Positions 16,660-24,662 of a DNA stretch of 64,000 nucleotides are shown in pieces; within the stretch, counting starts at the first letter, position 1, and every line of letters begins with the position of its first letter. The notes under the pieces were generated by a model that saw only the letters and a list, made by a program, of their open reading frames with translations, was not told where the DNA came from and made no database searches. Source of the DNA: Streptococcus cristatus ATCC 51100 (lineage in GTDB: Bacteria > Bacillota > Bacilli > Lactobacillales > Streptococcaceae); NCBI RefSeq assembly GCF_011612585.1, contig NZ_CP050133.1:1612001-1676000 (forward strand), given 5' to 3'. The translations under genes and the position numbers were made by a program.

Positions 16660-17418
16660 TTATAAATATGAGCCAAATTGGCTGAAGTCAAAAACGTTTA
16701 AAAATTCTTGTGCTCGTTTGGTTTGTGGATTGGTAAAGAAGGACTGAGCCGTTCCTTCTTCAGCAATCTTCCCTTGATCAAGGAAGATAATCCGATCTGC
16801 AATAGCTTGAGCAAACTGCATTTCGTGGGTCACCAAGATCATGGTACGACCTTCTTGAGCTAGGTCGTTGATGAGTTCGAGGACCTCACGCACCATTTCT
16901 GGATCAAGCGAAGCCGTCACCTCGTCAAAAAGGATAATTTCTGGATGCATGAGCAGGGCACGAACAATGGCAACCCGTTGCTTTTGTCCACCAGATAATT
17001 GGCGAGCGAAACTGTGTTTTTTATCGAGCAGTCCGACACGTTCCAGTAATTGCAGGGCTTCTTCCGTCACCTCTTTCTTATCTCGACCCTGTGCCTTGAT
17101 AGGACCTAAGATAAGGTTCTGCAAAACGTCCAGATGGGGAAAGAGTTCATAACTTTGAAAGACCATGCCAATCTTTTGACGAACCAAGTGAAAGTCTTTC
17201 TGGTTTCCAATAATGGACTGGCCATCCAGAAGAATATCTCCACCCTGAATGGTTTCTAAGCCATTGAGGCAGCGAAGGAGGGTGCTTTTCCCACAACCAG
17301 ATGGTCCTAGAATAACCACTACTTCCCCTTTCTTGATTTCTAGGGAAAGTCCTTGGAGGATAGGATTGTCTCCAAAGGATTTTTTTAGATCCTTGATTTC
17401 TAATATGGTATCAGACAT
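16660..17418 (-). CDS. Polar amino acid ABC transporter ATP-binding protein
   Basis: 252-residue ATPase that powers the transporter encoded around it. Walker A is GPSGCGKST (about residues 37-45), the Q loop is FQSYELFPH, the signature is LSGGQKQR (near 142) and Walker B is ILFDEVTASLD with the switch His in LVTHEM (near 197). The segment before Walker A and the FPHLDVLQN stretch are typical of the GlnQ/PAAT group. Its ATG directly abuts the stop of the permease gene upstream. Confidence 0.93.
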   Translation of the reverse strand: MSDTILEIKDLKKSFGDNPILQGLSLEIKKGEVVVILGPSGCGKSTLLRCLNGLETIQGGDILLDGQSIIGNQKDFHLVRQKIGMVFQSYELFPHLDVLQNLILGPIKAQGRDKKEVTEEALQLLERVGLLDKKHSFARQLSGGQKQRVAIVRALLMHPEIILFDEVTASLDPEMVREVLELINDLAQEGRTMILVTHEMQFAQAIADRIIFLDQGKIAEEGTAQSFFTNPQTKRAQEFLNVFDFSQFGSYL

Positions 17419-18096
17419 TTAGTTCCTCCAGTGTTTTTCTAAGTGAGTGGATAGTTTAGAGATAGGGAAGCAAACTGCGAAGTACAAGACCAGTATGGTT
17501 CCATAAATCCAAAAGGATGCGGTTGGAATGGTCAAACGATTGCTATCGATGATTTGCTGTCCCACCTTTGTAACTTCAACGACTCCAATCAAAACAACCA
17601 GAGAAGTCGTTTTGATCATCCGAGTAATGAGATTGATGGCCTGCGGAAGCAGTCTTCTCAAGACCTGCGGGATGATGATGTGGTAGTAAAGTTGGAAATT
17701 CGTTAAGCCCAGCGCCTGTCCGCTTTCAAACTGATGTTTAGGAAGGGAAGTGATAGCTCCACGCACCAAGTCCCCCATTTCAGCCGTTCCCCAGAGGGTA
17801 AAAACGATAACGGCAGAAGTTTCTCCAGAAATGTTGATATTGAAATTTCGGGCTAAACCGAAATAAACAATGAAGAGTAGCACTAATTGGGGCATGATGC
17901 GGATAAATTCTAGATAAAAACGTGTCAAGAAGCGAACGACTCTAGAATGAGAGGTCATGATGATTCCCATAACCGTTCCGAAAATCATGGATAAGAGGAC
18001 AGAGAGAATGGAAATACCAATCGTGACTCCCAATCCTTGTAAGATCCGCAAGAGATTATTTCCCTGAAAGAGTACTTGTATTCCCGAATCCTGCAT
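17419..18096 (-). CDS. Polar amino acid ABC transporter permease (second)
   Basis: 225-residue inner membrane permease with about five membrane segments. The coupling-loop motif ESGQALGLTNFQLYYHIIIPQ lies near residues 125-145, matching the EAA loop of the HisMQ group. The start at 18096 has a near-perfect AAAGGAGG site and the first 40 bases overlap the end of the other permease gene in another frame. The two permeases should form a heterodimer. Confidence 0.9.
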   Translation of the reverse strand: MQDSGIQVLFQGNNLLRILQGLGVTIGISILSVLLSMIFGTVMGIIMTSHSRVVRFLTRFYLEFIRIMPQLVLLFIVYFGLARNFNINISGETSAVIVFTLWGTAEMGDLVRGAITSLPKHQFESGQALGLTNFQLYYHIIIPQVLRRLLPQAINLITRMIKTTSLVVLIGVVEVTKVGQQIIDSNRLTIPTASFWIYGTILVLYFAVCFPISKLSTHLEKHWRN

Positions 18097-18736
18097 GGCG
18101 GAGCCTCCTTTCTATCCAACTAAAAAGCAATGATATAGGCAGGAGCATAATAAGATAGGCTACTACCAACATAGCCAGCGCAATATCTGTCTCATAGTAA
18201 AGCCCGATCAAGTCCTTAGCAACATACATGAGATCGGCTAGAGCAACCGCAGAGAAGACAGAGGTCTCCTTAATCAGGAAAATCACATTGGCGCTGAAGG
18301 ACGGCAGAGCCACTGCTGTGGCTTGTGGCAAGACCACGTAGCGAAAAACCTGAATGGGTGTTAGACCGATCGCTAAGCCAATCTCATGCTGGGTTTGACT
18401 AACTGCTTCTAGCCCGCTTCGGAAGGATTCTGCCATATAGGAGCCTCCCAAAAAGATGAGACCAAGGGTGGCGCAGACCTCTGAGGAAAGGACAATCCCA
18501 ATCCGAGGAAGCCCGAAGTAGAGAAAGAAGAGTTGGATCAAAAGGGGCGTATTTCGCGATAATTCAATATAAGCTGTGGCTAGCTGTGCCAAAACAGGGA
18601 TGCGATAATGTCGGATGATACTAACAAGTAAACCAACTAGAAAAGCTCCCAAAATACCCCAAACTGCGATATGCAGGGTTAAAAAAAATGCCTTTTGATA
18701 TAATGGTAGATATTGTTCAACAATGGACCAATCCAA
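18056..18736 (-). CDS. Polar amino acid ABC transporter permease (first)
   Basis: Permease of about 226 residues, partner of the following gene. The EAA loop is HEIGLAIGLTPIQVFRYVVLPQ without the first residues, near positions 125-145. An in-frame ATG lies at 18751, but the only ribosome site, GGGAGG at 18749-18744, overlaps that codon. It is spaced seven bases from a TTG at 18736, which I take as the start (protein MDWSIVEQYLPL). First gene of the operon permease-permease-ATPase-binding protein. Confidence 0.88.
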   Translation of the reverse strand: MDWSIVEQYLPLYQKAFFLTLHIAVWGILGAFLVGLLVSIIRHYRIPVLAQLATAYIELSRNTPLLIQLFFLYFGLPRIGIVLSSEVCATLGLIFLGGSYMAESFRSGLEAVSQTQHEIGLAIGLTPIQVFRYVVLPQATAVALPSFSANVIFLIKETSVFSAVALADLMYVAKDLIGLYYETDIALAMLVVAYLIMLLPISLLFSWIERRLRHAGFGNTSTLSGK

Positions 18737-18768
18737 AAGAGAACCTCCCATCTAGGAATAATACAGCT

Positions 18769-18774
18769 ATTGTA
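18769..18774 (-). promoter_or_regulatory. -10 of the amino acid transporter operon
   Basis: TGCTACAAT on the minus strand is an extended -10 with one mismatch. Transcription would start about 12 bases before the ATG at 18751, leaving a leader just long enough for the GGGAGG site and the TTG start. Confidence 0.55.
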
Positions 18775-18871
18775 GCACTAAAAGGCATGTTTGGATAATA
18801 TGTATTTTCTATCACAATGATAAAAAATATTTATCGTCTCTATTGCAATCTGAAACTTCCAGACAAAATTT

Positions 18872-18900
18872 TTGAAAATGACATGAAAAAGAGTTAAGAT
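18872..18900 (+). promoter_or_regulatory. Promoter of lactate oxidase gene
   Basis: TTGAAA at 18872-18877 and TAAGAT at 18895-18900, spaced by 17 bases. The transcript would begin about ten bases ahead of the palindrome at 18917. Confidence 0.6.
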
Positions 18901-18916
18901 GTTCCTGTAAACCAAA

Positions 18917-18934
18917 AAGTAAACGTTTACTTTT
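18917..18934 (+). promoter_or_regulatory. Perfect 18-bp palindrome, probable CcpA (cre) operator of lctO
   Basis: AAAGTAAACGTTTACTTT is a perfect palindrome centred on ACGT/CG and fits the core of catabolite responsive elements (GTAAACGTTTAC). It lies between the predicted transcription start and the AAGGAGG ribosome site, a position that would block elongation or initiation when bound. A LacI/GalR-type relative of CcpA could equally bind it. Confidence 0.75.
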
Positions 18935-18951
18935 ATCAAGGAGGACATTTT

Positions 18952-20088
18952 ATGTCATACAAAACAAGCAATGCCGAAGGCCCTGTGAATTTTATCAATA
19001 CCTATGATCTGGAGCCTATGGCGCAGCAAGTCATTCCTAAAGCTGCTTTTGGCTACATCGCGAGTGGTGCTGAGGACACGTTCACTTTACGCGAGAACAT
19101 TCGAGCTTTTAACCATAAACTCATTGTTCCTCATACACTCTGTGATGTGGAAAACCCAAGCACTGAGATTGAATTTGCTGGAGAAAAACTATCTTCACCA
19201 ATCATCATGGCGCCTGTTGCAGCCCATAAATTAGCAAATGAACAAGGAGAAGTCGCCACTGCGCGTGGTGTACATGAGTTTGGCTCTCTTTATACAACCA
19301 GCTCCTACTCCACTGTTGACCTTCCAGAAATTTCTCAAGCCCTCCAAGGGACACCTCATTGGTTCCAATTTTACTTCAGCAAAGATGATGGCATTAACCG
19401 CCATATCATGGATCGTGTCAAGGCAGAAGGCTACACAGCCATTGTCTTAACTGCGGATGCGACTGTAGGAGGCAATCGTGAAGTTGATAAGCGCAACGGT
19501 TTTGTTTTCCCAGTTGGCATGCCTATCGTTGAAGAATACTTACCCGAAGGTGCTGGTAAGTCCATGGACTTTGTCTACAAATCAGCTAAACAACGCCTAT
19601 CGCCACGAGATGTCGAGTTTATCGCTGAATACTCAGGACTTCCTGTCTATGTCAAAGGTCCTCAATGCCGTGAAGATGTCGAACGTTCGCTTGCCGCAGG
19701 TGCTTCTGGAATCTGGGTAACCAACCACGGTGGCCGCCAAATTGACGGTGGACCAGCTGCCTTTGACTCACTTCAAGAAGTTGCTGAAGCAGTTGATAAA
19801 CGTGTGCCGATTGTCTTTGACTCTGGTATCCGTCGTGGCCAACATATCTTTAAGGCCTTGGCTTCAGGAGCAGACTTGGTAGCCATTGGACGTCCTGTCA
19901 TTTATGGTTTGGCTCTTGGTGGTAGCGTCGGTGTTCGCCAAGTCTTTGAACACCTAAATGCTGAACTAAAAACCGTTATGCAACTATCTGGAACTCAGAC
20001 CATCGAAGATGTCAAACACTTCAAACTCCGTCACAATCCATACAACCCAACTTTCCCAGTTGACCCTCGTGATTTGAAATTGTATTGA
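18952..20088 (+). CDS. lctO: L-lactate oxidase
   Basis: FMN enzyme that oxidises L-lactate with O2 to pyruvate and hydrogen peroxide in the cytoplasm. In oral streptococci this feeds H2O2 used against competitors. The 378-residue length equals that of known lactate oxidases. The catalytic segment TNHGGRQIDGGPA at about residues 255-267 holds the active-site His and Arg; DSGIRRGQHIFKALASGAD binds the FMN phosphate; WFQFYFSKD and the N-terminal FGYIASGAED are also typical. An AAGGAGG site precedes the ATG. Lactate dehydrogenase or oxidase families cannot be told apart by motif alone, but overall similarity favours oxidase. Confidence 0.92.
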   Translation: MSYKTSNAEGPVNFINTYDLEPMAQQVIPKAAFGYIASGAEDTFTLRENIRAFNHKLIVPHTLCDVENPSTEIEFAGEKLSSPIIMAPVAAHKLANEQGEVATARGVHEFGSLYTTSSYSTVDLPEISQALQGTPHWFQFYFSKDDGINRHIMDRVKAEGYTAIVLTADATVGGNREVDKRNGFVFPVGMPIVEEYLPEGAGKSMDFVYKSAKQRLSPRDVEFIAEYSGLPVYVKGPQCREDVERSLAAGASGIWVTNHGGRQIDGGPAAFDSLQEVAEAVDKRVPIVFDSGIRRGQHIFKALASGADLVAIGRPVIYGLALGGSVGVRQVFEHLNAELKTVMQLSGTQTIEDVKHFKLRHNPYNPTFPVDPRDLKLY

Positions 20089-20116
20089 TAAATAAAGCAA
20101 TTTATAATGAAAAAAC

Positions 20117-20162
20117 ACACCCCAAATGTTAGACATAAAATCTAACGTTTGGGGTGTTTTTA
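20117..20162 (+). terminator. Terminator of lctO
   Basis: ACACCCCAAATGTTAGA and TCTAACGTTTGGGGTGT pair over 17 positions with one mismatch around ATAAAA, followed by TTTTAAT. A-rich sequence upstream lets it work in both directions. Confidence 0.9.
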
Positions 20163-20381
20163 ATAAGAAATTAACTTATATGGTCATAGTTCATAACTAT
20201 CATCTATGGAATAATGGGTAACTTGAAGTGAGAAAACTAACGAGAAAGTACTATACAGAGGAACAAACCAGTGCCCTGTCCAATACAGAACTAAATCTTT
20301 TTCTTAAATTATTTGTGTAGTTTTTGTAGGACAAGTATACATTGTCTAAGTTTTCTCCAATTTCTATTAAAAGTTTCAAAT

Positions 20382-21137
20382 CTAATCTTCAGTTGCCCCT
20401 TTCATATTCTCCTTTCTTACAACTTTAAATCGAATATTCAAATCCCCTTTTGTTTGGTTTAGTATCTTTTCGGCCATTTTCTCAGGTGAAACTAATCTAA
20501 ACGTACTATCCATAATATATTTAGTTAAATGGATTTTTAATTTATCACATTTTTCAATCAACTTCGTTTTAGCTAAAAATTCATCAGTAATTTTTGTATA
20601 TTCTACGAAATCTATAACCTTAGAAATGTTTTCAAAAGAACTATTAAATAATTCAATTTCGTCATTAACTTCTGTTTTTAACTGGGAAAGTTTAACATCA
20701 TCTTGAATAACTATACTTAACAACAACTCATCTCTCAAATCTATATAGTGATAATATTTAGGAATCAAGTGTTTATAATAAAATTTAACGAACTCCGTTT
20801 TGAAATCCAATTCCTCTGAAAAATTTTCGATAAACCATATTCCTTCATCTCGAAACATTGCTTCAGCTTTTTTTAGCTCATTCAAAATTTGATAAGACCT
20901 CTCAGCCCGTTCTATCGTAAATTGTAAAAAAATACGTTCCCTTTCGTTCTCTTCTTGTTTTTCAAAAAATTCTCGTTGTAGCTTATGTTCATATTTCAAC
21001 TGTTTAAGTTGTTGTTTATTTTGAAGCTTTGCAATATACACCGCTACCCCAGCGCCCAAAAGAGCACCTAGCATTGAACTGATAAACTGTGAATTTAAAA
21101 ATTCACCCAATATTTGAAAAATAGCTAACTTATCCAT
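20382..21137 (-). CDS. Uncharacterised protein with one membrane segment and a long coiled coil
   Basis: I do not recognise this protein of about 251 residues. Residues 12-38 form one hydrophobic segment (NSQFISSMLGALLGAGVAVYI), followed at about 40-85 by a highly charged Lys/Gln/Glu helix likely to be a coiled coil, and then a mostly helical cytoplasmic domain. The start is uncertain: TAGGAG abuts an ATG at 21149 but stands 12 bases from the one at 21137, which I prefer. It is far more AT-rich than flanking core genes and resembles in layout the protein encoded at 21.4 kb, suggesting a small acquired island. Confidence 0.65.
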   Translation of the reverse strand: MDKLAIFQILGEFLNSQFISSMLGALLGAGVAVYIAKLQNKQQLKQLKYEHKLQREFFEKQEENERERIFLQFTIERAERSYQILNELKKAEAMFRDEGIWFIENFSEELDFKTEFVKFYYKHLIPKYYHYIDLRDELLLSIVIQDDVKLSQLKTEVNDEIELFNSSFENISKVIDFVEYTKITDEFLAKTKLIEKCDKLKIHLTKYIMDSTFRLVSPEKMAEKILNQTKGDLNIRFKVVRKENMKGATED

Positions 21138-21420
21138 AACAATTTTCATCTCCTATACTCGAAGTTATGTCTAATAACATTGAAATCCCTTATTCAATCT
21201 CTATTTATAATTTTATTGCTTATCTTCGAACTATTTTATCAGTTTCTCAACGAATCATAAAGTATTTTTATACTAAAATAACACTATTTTGATATTGCTA
21301 TATTTAATTTCTTCAGCTTATGCTTTCAGCATAATAGGAGATGTACAACTATCTAAAAAATATTGATTCCTTAATCCTAATGCTGTAAAATAAAGGTATC
21401 TTTAATTTAAAGGAGCCATA

Positions 21421-21963
21421 ATGGAAAAAATTTCATATCGTATTGGTCAAATTATTGCAATTGCTATTCTCATTTTTAGCCTTTGGGCACTAGTAAAAGC
21501 AATACTATTCTCAATCACATTTTTTAATAACCTACCAACACTGGATACTGTTATTATTGTAGCTCTAGTGTCTGGTACAATCTCAATTGCGTCTACTATT
21601 GCCAAATTTATTTGGGAACGACAACAACAAAAAAGAGAGTATTTAACACAAAAACGAGAAGAACCATATGAACAATTTGTAGCGATAATCTATAAAATAG
21701 TAAAAAATAAAGATCAAAATTACCCTGAATTAGAAAATGATATACTAACTCTTAATAAAAGTCTTTCTTTATGGGGATCTAAAAACGTTGTAAAATCATG
21801 GTCTGAGTTTATATTGCTTTCTTTCGAAAATACTGATAGACAAAAACTACTTGATAAATCAGAAGAAATATTGAACCATATGAGGAATGATTTAGGAGTT
21901 AAAAAAACAGAGAATACAATATTACGCTCACTTTTCATCAGTGATATTAACAATTTGAAATAA
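21421..21963 (+). CDS. Uncharacterised protein with two membrane segments and cytoplasmic helical domain
   Basis: 180-residue protein of unknown function. Hydrophobic segments span about residues 10-33 and 41-62; then comes a basic, Gln-rich helix (WERQQQKREYLTQKREEPYE) and a helical C-terminal domain of about 100 residues. The plan of membrane anchor plus charged helix followed by a Tyr-Glu-x-Phe start of a helical domain is common among small streptococcal and phage-defence-associated proteins, but nothing here proves such a role. AAAGGAG lies six bases before the ATG. It is divergent from the previous gene, with 283 AT-rich bases between them in which I see no further gene. Confidence 0.7.
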   Translation: MEKISYRIGQIIAIAILIFSLWALVKAILFSITFFNNLPTLDTVIIVALVSGTISIASTIAKFIWERQQQKREYLTQKREEPYEQFVAIIYKIVKNKDQNYPELENDILTLNKSLSLWGSKNVVKSWSEFILLSFENTDRQKLLDKSEEILNHMRNDLGVKKTENTILRSLFISDINNLK

Positions 21964-22015
21964 GTTAATTTTTAATTCACTGTCTCTACTTACTAAAGAC
22001 CTATCACAAATCCAC

Positions 22016-22050
22016 AAAAATCCCCCTCAGAATCTTCCTTCTAAGGGGGC
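22016..22050 (-). terminator. Terminator of the DUF6261-like gene
   Basis: GCCCCCTTAGAA and TTCTGAGGGGG pair around GGAAGA on the minus strand and are followed by ATTTTTG. The plus-strand gene ending at 21963 could also use it, though its T tail is poorer. Confidence 0.8.
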
Positions 22051-22054
22051 TTCT

Positions 22055-22810
22055 TTATGCTGATTTCTCTCCTGCTTCTTCCGTTTTTGTTTTCTTATTT
22101 GTGCCAACTAAACGGCGCTTGCTGTCTCGGATCGTATTGAGGTCTTTGAGGAGTTTGGTCAAGTTAGTTCTCTCTGGATAGGCTTCTGCGACGGCTGCTG
22201 TATAGCGCACAAAGAGGTCGTAGGTACGGGAGATTTCGTTGCGTAGCTGTTTGGTTTTACCGACTTCCTTGGCTGACTTGGCTGCACGCGCTTCTGCTTC
22301 TCCTTTATCATAGTCCGCTTGAGCCGCTATCACAGCCGTCAGCATAGGGAGAAGGCCTAGACTCGTCACAGCCCCCTGATAGGGCTCTTCCTGCAATGTT
22401 TTGAGCAGGCTCTTAATCTCAGCCGTTGCGACGGCATTGGTATGCTTGGTGATATCCTTATATTTTTTAAAGACTGGCAGCAAGACTTCATAGGCTTCTT
22501 TCAAGTCTCTGTCTTTGATTTTGGCAAAGCCCTTATGCAAGGTAAACAGACCAACCAGAGCGTTATCTCGCTCCTTGTCTAGTTCTACGAGACTCATAGA
22601 GTCTTTCTTTTCCACATTGGCCAATTGAGCCTGAAACTGCTCTAGCTTGCTATGAAAGCCCTCTAGGTGCTTGCTGTACATATCCTCATCTCTATAGGAG
22701 CTCGTAAAAATCGTGAGTAGCTGATAAGAATCAACCATTAGACTCTCAAACTCACGGTGGGTCAGATTGCTATAAGACAAGGGGCGAATGGTGTAAGTAG
22801 TGTTCATCAT
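22055..22810 (-). CDS. DUF6261-like hypothetical protein
   Basis: Protein of about 251 residues, soluble, largely helical and charged. The N-terminus (MNTTYTIRPLSYSNLTHREF) and the all-helical layout resemble proteins grouped as DUF6261; I recall that family only in outline, so the label is tentative. The C-terminus is Lys-rich (TNKKTKTEEAGEKSA). Two ATG codons stand side by side after GGAGAGG; the first is used here. An extended -10 (TGCTATACT) lies about 30 bases upstream and a strong terminator follows, so it is a single-gene unit. Confidence 0.7.
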   Translation of the reverse strand: MMNTTYTIRPLSYSNLTHREFESLMVDSYQLLTIFTSSYRDEDMYSKHLEGFHSKLEQFQAQLANVEKKDSMSLVELDKERDNALVGLFTLHKGFAKIKDRDLKEAYEVLLPVFKKYKDITKHTNAVATAEIKSLLKTLQEEPYQGAVTSLGLLPMLTAVIAAQADYDKGEAEARAAKSAKEVGKTKQLRNEISRTYDLFVRYTAAVAEAYPERTNLTKLLKDLNTIRDSKRRLVGTNKKTKTEEAGEKSA

Positions 22811-22839
22811 AAAACCTCTCCAATATTTTTGATAAAGCA

Positions 22840-22845
22840 AGTATA
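22840..22845 (-). promoter_or_regulatory. -10 of the DUF6261-like gene
   Basis: TGCTATACT on the minus strand is an extended -10 one base from consensus, 30 bases before the start codon. No clear -35. Confidence 0.6.
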
Positions 22846-22959
22846 GCATGTAGAGATGAAACTTGGGGTCTCTTGCCCTAAAATGTCATTTTTTATCCCT
22901 GAAAGGGGCATTTTTTCAAAAAACGGAGTCTCTTTCCAACTTTTCCTCTAGTCTTTCAA

Positions 22960-23024
22960 AAGAAAAAGACACAAAATCGCCCCTCATCTGGCACTTGTTT
23001 TTGACGACAAATGACCGAGGGGCG
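22960..23024 (-). terminator. Hairpin resembling a minus-strand terminator next to the 42-bp repeats
   Basis: CGCCCCTC at 22978-22985 pairs perfectly with GAGGGGCG at 23017-23024. On the minus strand the stem is followed by ATTTTGTGTCTTTTTC; on the plus strand no T run follows. It would therefore stop transcripts coming leftward through the repeat array rather than those from any plus-strand gene. Confidence 0.6.
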
Positions 23025-23061
23025 ACGGATCTTATAAATAGAAATGAAAAGAGCCTTCTAG

Positions 23062-23335
23062 GCCTAGATTACCATGAATTTATAGGGAAAGTGACCAGCC
23101 GAGGCCTAGATTGCTATGAATCTATAGGAAAAATGACTAGCCGAGACCTAGATTGCTATGATTCTATAGAAAAAGTAGCCGGCCGAAGCCTAGGTTACCA
23201 TGAATCTATAGGAAAAGTGACCGGCCGAGGTCTAGATTACCACGATTCTATAGGAAAAATAACCAGCCGAGGCCTAGATTGCCATGAAACTATAGGAAAA
23301 GTGACCAGCCGAGGCCTAGGTCACTATAAAACTTT
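23062..23335 (+). repeat. Tandem array of six 42-bp repeats plus a partial seventh
   Basis: Units begin at 23062, 23104, 23146, 23188, 23230 and 23272, each exactly 42 bases, and a degenerate partial unit at 23314. The consensus starts GCCTAGATTGCTATGAATCT and carries TATAGGAAAAGTGACCAGCC and GA after it. Each unit contains an imperfect inverted repeat, CCTAGAT...ATCTATAGG. Only one plus-strand frame stays open through it (14-residue repeats such as LDYHESIGKVTSRG), but that frame would have to start at a TTG without a ribosome site at 22863, so I do not call a gene. The 590 bases between the DUF6261-like gene and the aldo/keto reductase hold nothing else but the hairpin at 22960. Confidence 0.9.
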
Positions 23336-23400
23336 CTTAAATACTAATAACTAAGATATCGAGTAGGTTGATTTCAACTAAAAAGATGTTCGTCTATCGC

Positions 23401-24246
23401 TTAAAAATCCATTCCATCTGGATTAGGTGCTCCGCCTTCCAAACCGCTGATATTTTTGAGAATCTCTAGGTCAGCTGGACTCAATTCGATGTCAAAGCAG
23501 TCTAGATTGCTAGCAATCCGACTCGGAGTGACCGACTTAGGCAGGGGCAGGAAGCCTTCTTGTAGGCTCCAAGCTAGAGCGATTTGGGCAATAGTCTTGC
23601 CATACTTATCTGCTATCGCCTGCACAGCTGAATTTTGGAAGAGTTCGCCTTGGCCAAATGGTCCCCAAGCTTCAAGTAGGATATCATGGGCACGGCAGAA
23701 GTCCACTGCCTCTGTCTGATAGACACCTGGCGCTAGGCGGATTTGGTTGACGGCTGGAGTGACACGCGCTGTTTCTAGGAGAACCTCTAGGTGATGAGGC
23801 AGGAAATTGCTGACGCCGATCGCTCGGATCTTACCAGCTTGATAGAGGTCTTCCATGGCCCGCCAAACTTCTGCATTGCGCTTTTGCCAAGCCCCGTCTT
23901 CTCGTAAAGGCTTAGGATTTGGCCAGTGGATGAGGTAGAGATCCAGATAATCCAGCCCCAATCGCTCCATAGAGCTGTCAAAGGCTTCTAAAGCCTCTTC
24001 ATAAGTATGCTTGCTATTCCAGAGCTTGGTGGTGATGAAAAGCTCTTCACGCGGAATGCCGCTGTCTTTAATTGCTCGACCAACACTCTCCTCATTCTTA
24101 TAGATAGCTGCCGTATCAATGTGGCGATAGCCAGCCTTAAGGGCGGCCAAGACTGCCTGATAAGCCTCTTCTCCGTCCTGAGCCTTCCAAGTACCAAAGC
24201 CCAAGACTGGAATCTTGACGCCATTGTTAAGGGTATAATTTTGCAT
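23401..24246 (-). CDS. Aldo/keto reductase
   Basis: 281-residue NADPH-dependent aldo/keto reductase of the AKR5 type. GFGTWKAQDGEEA (near residue 17), GYRHIDTAAIYKNEESVG (about 40-57, with Asp and the catalytic Tyr), the catalytic Lys in TTKLWNSKH, LDLYLIHWPNP (near 105), the His of which completes the tetrad, and IGVSNFLPHHL (near 142) are all present. It may reduce aldehydes, methylglyoxal or 2,5-diketo acids. The small membrane-protein gene lies 11 bases upstream, so the two are probably co-transcribed. Confidence 0.92.
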   Translation of the reverse strand: MQNYTLNNGVKIPVLGFGTWKAQDGEEAYQAVLAALKAGYRHIDTAAIYKNEESVGRAIKDSGIPREELFITTKLWNSKHTYEEALEAFDSSMERLGLDYLDLYLIHWPNPKPLREDGAWQKRNAEVWRAMEDLYQAGKIRAIGVSNFLPHHLEVLLETARVTPAVNQIRLAPGVYQTEAVDFCRAHDILLEAWGPFGQGELFQNSAVQAIADKYGKTIAQIALAWSLQEGFLPLPKSVTPSRIASNLDCFDIELSPADLEILKNISGLEGGAPNPDGMDF

Positions 24247-24257
24247 ATCTGTTCTCC

Positions 24258-24446
24258 TTATTTTTTCTTTCTTTTGGCCAATTTTGGCTTAAAGATATTT
24301 TCCTTGGTTGGAGCCATACCTCGGCTGAAAAAGCTGTAAATGATAAAGGCCAGCCCAGCAATAAATATCAAGAAACGATGCAGTAGCAATCCAAAGAAGA
24401 GGAACACCAAGCCCATTCCCATAAATTTATAATCAATCTTTTTCAT
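24258..24446 (-). CDS. Small membrane protein of 62 residues
   Basis: Two closely spaced hydrophobic segments fill residues 8-42 (MGLVFLFFGLLLHRF and LIFIAGLAFIIYSFF), with a strongly basic C-terminal tail ending KLAKRKKK. The start codon is preceded by GAGGAGG at good spacing, which supports translation. Function unknown. It precedes the aldo/keto reductase gene by 11 bases. Confidence 0.75.
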   Translation of the reverse strand: MKKIDYKFMGMGLVFLFFGLLLHRFLIFIAGLAFIIYSFFSRGMAPTKENIFKPKLAKRKKK

Positions 24447-24610
24447 CCTGTCCTCCTCGTTTGTGATAACCCTATTATAACATCTTCTCTTTCATTGAGA
24501 AAGCCCTACCATCTGTTAAGAAAAATATCTCAGAGACTTTCTAGTTGCGCCAACCATTCTAGCTTTGCCCAAGTCCCTCAAGAAAATCCTAGAGAAAAGC
24601 AGCAACCCTA

Positions 24611-24640
24611 CATTAAAAAGGACAGGTTACCCCATCCTTT
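24611..24640 (-). terminator. Probable terminator of nagA
   Basis: AAAGGATGGG and an opposed CCTGTCCTTT stem with a GTAA-type loop on the minus strand, followed by TTTAATG, 23 bases after the nagA stop. Confidence 0.6.
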
Positions 24641-24662
24641 CTAAAAATATAAGGAGACTCAA

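Noticed and set aside
20228..20320. Short plus-strand frame (VRKLTRKYYTEEQTSALSNT and so on) that looks a little like a transposase N-terminus
   Set aside because: Only 30 codons, no ribosome site, no inverted repeats or other transposase remnant nearby.
23062..23335. Possible CRISPR array
   Set aside because: The repeats are directly tandem at 42 bases without unique spacers, and no cas gene is present.
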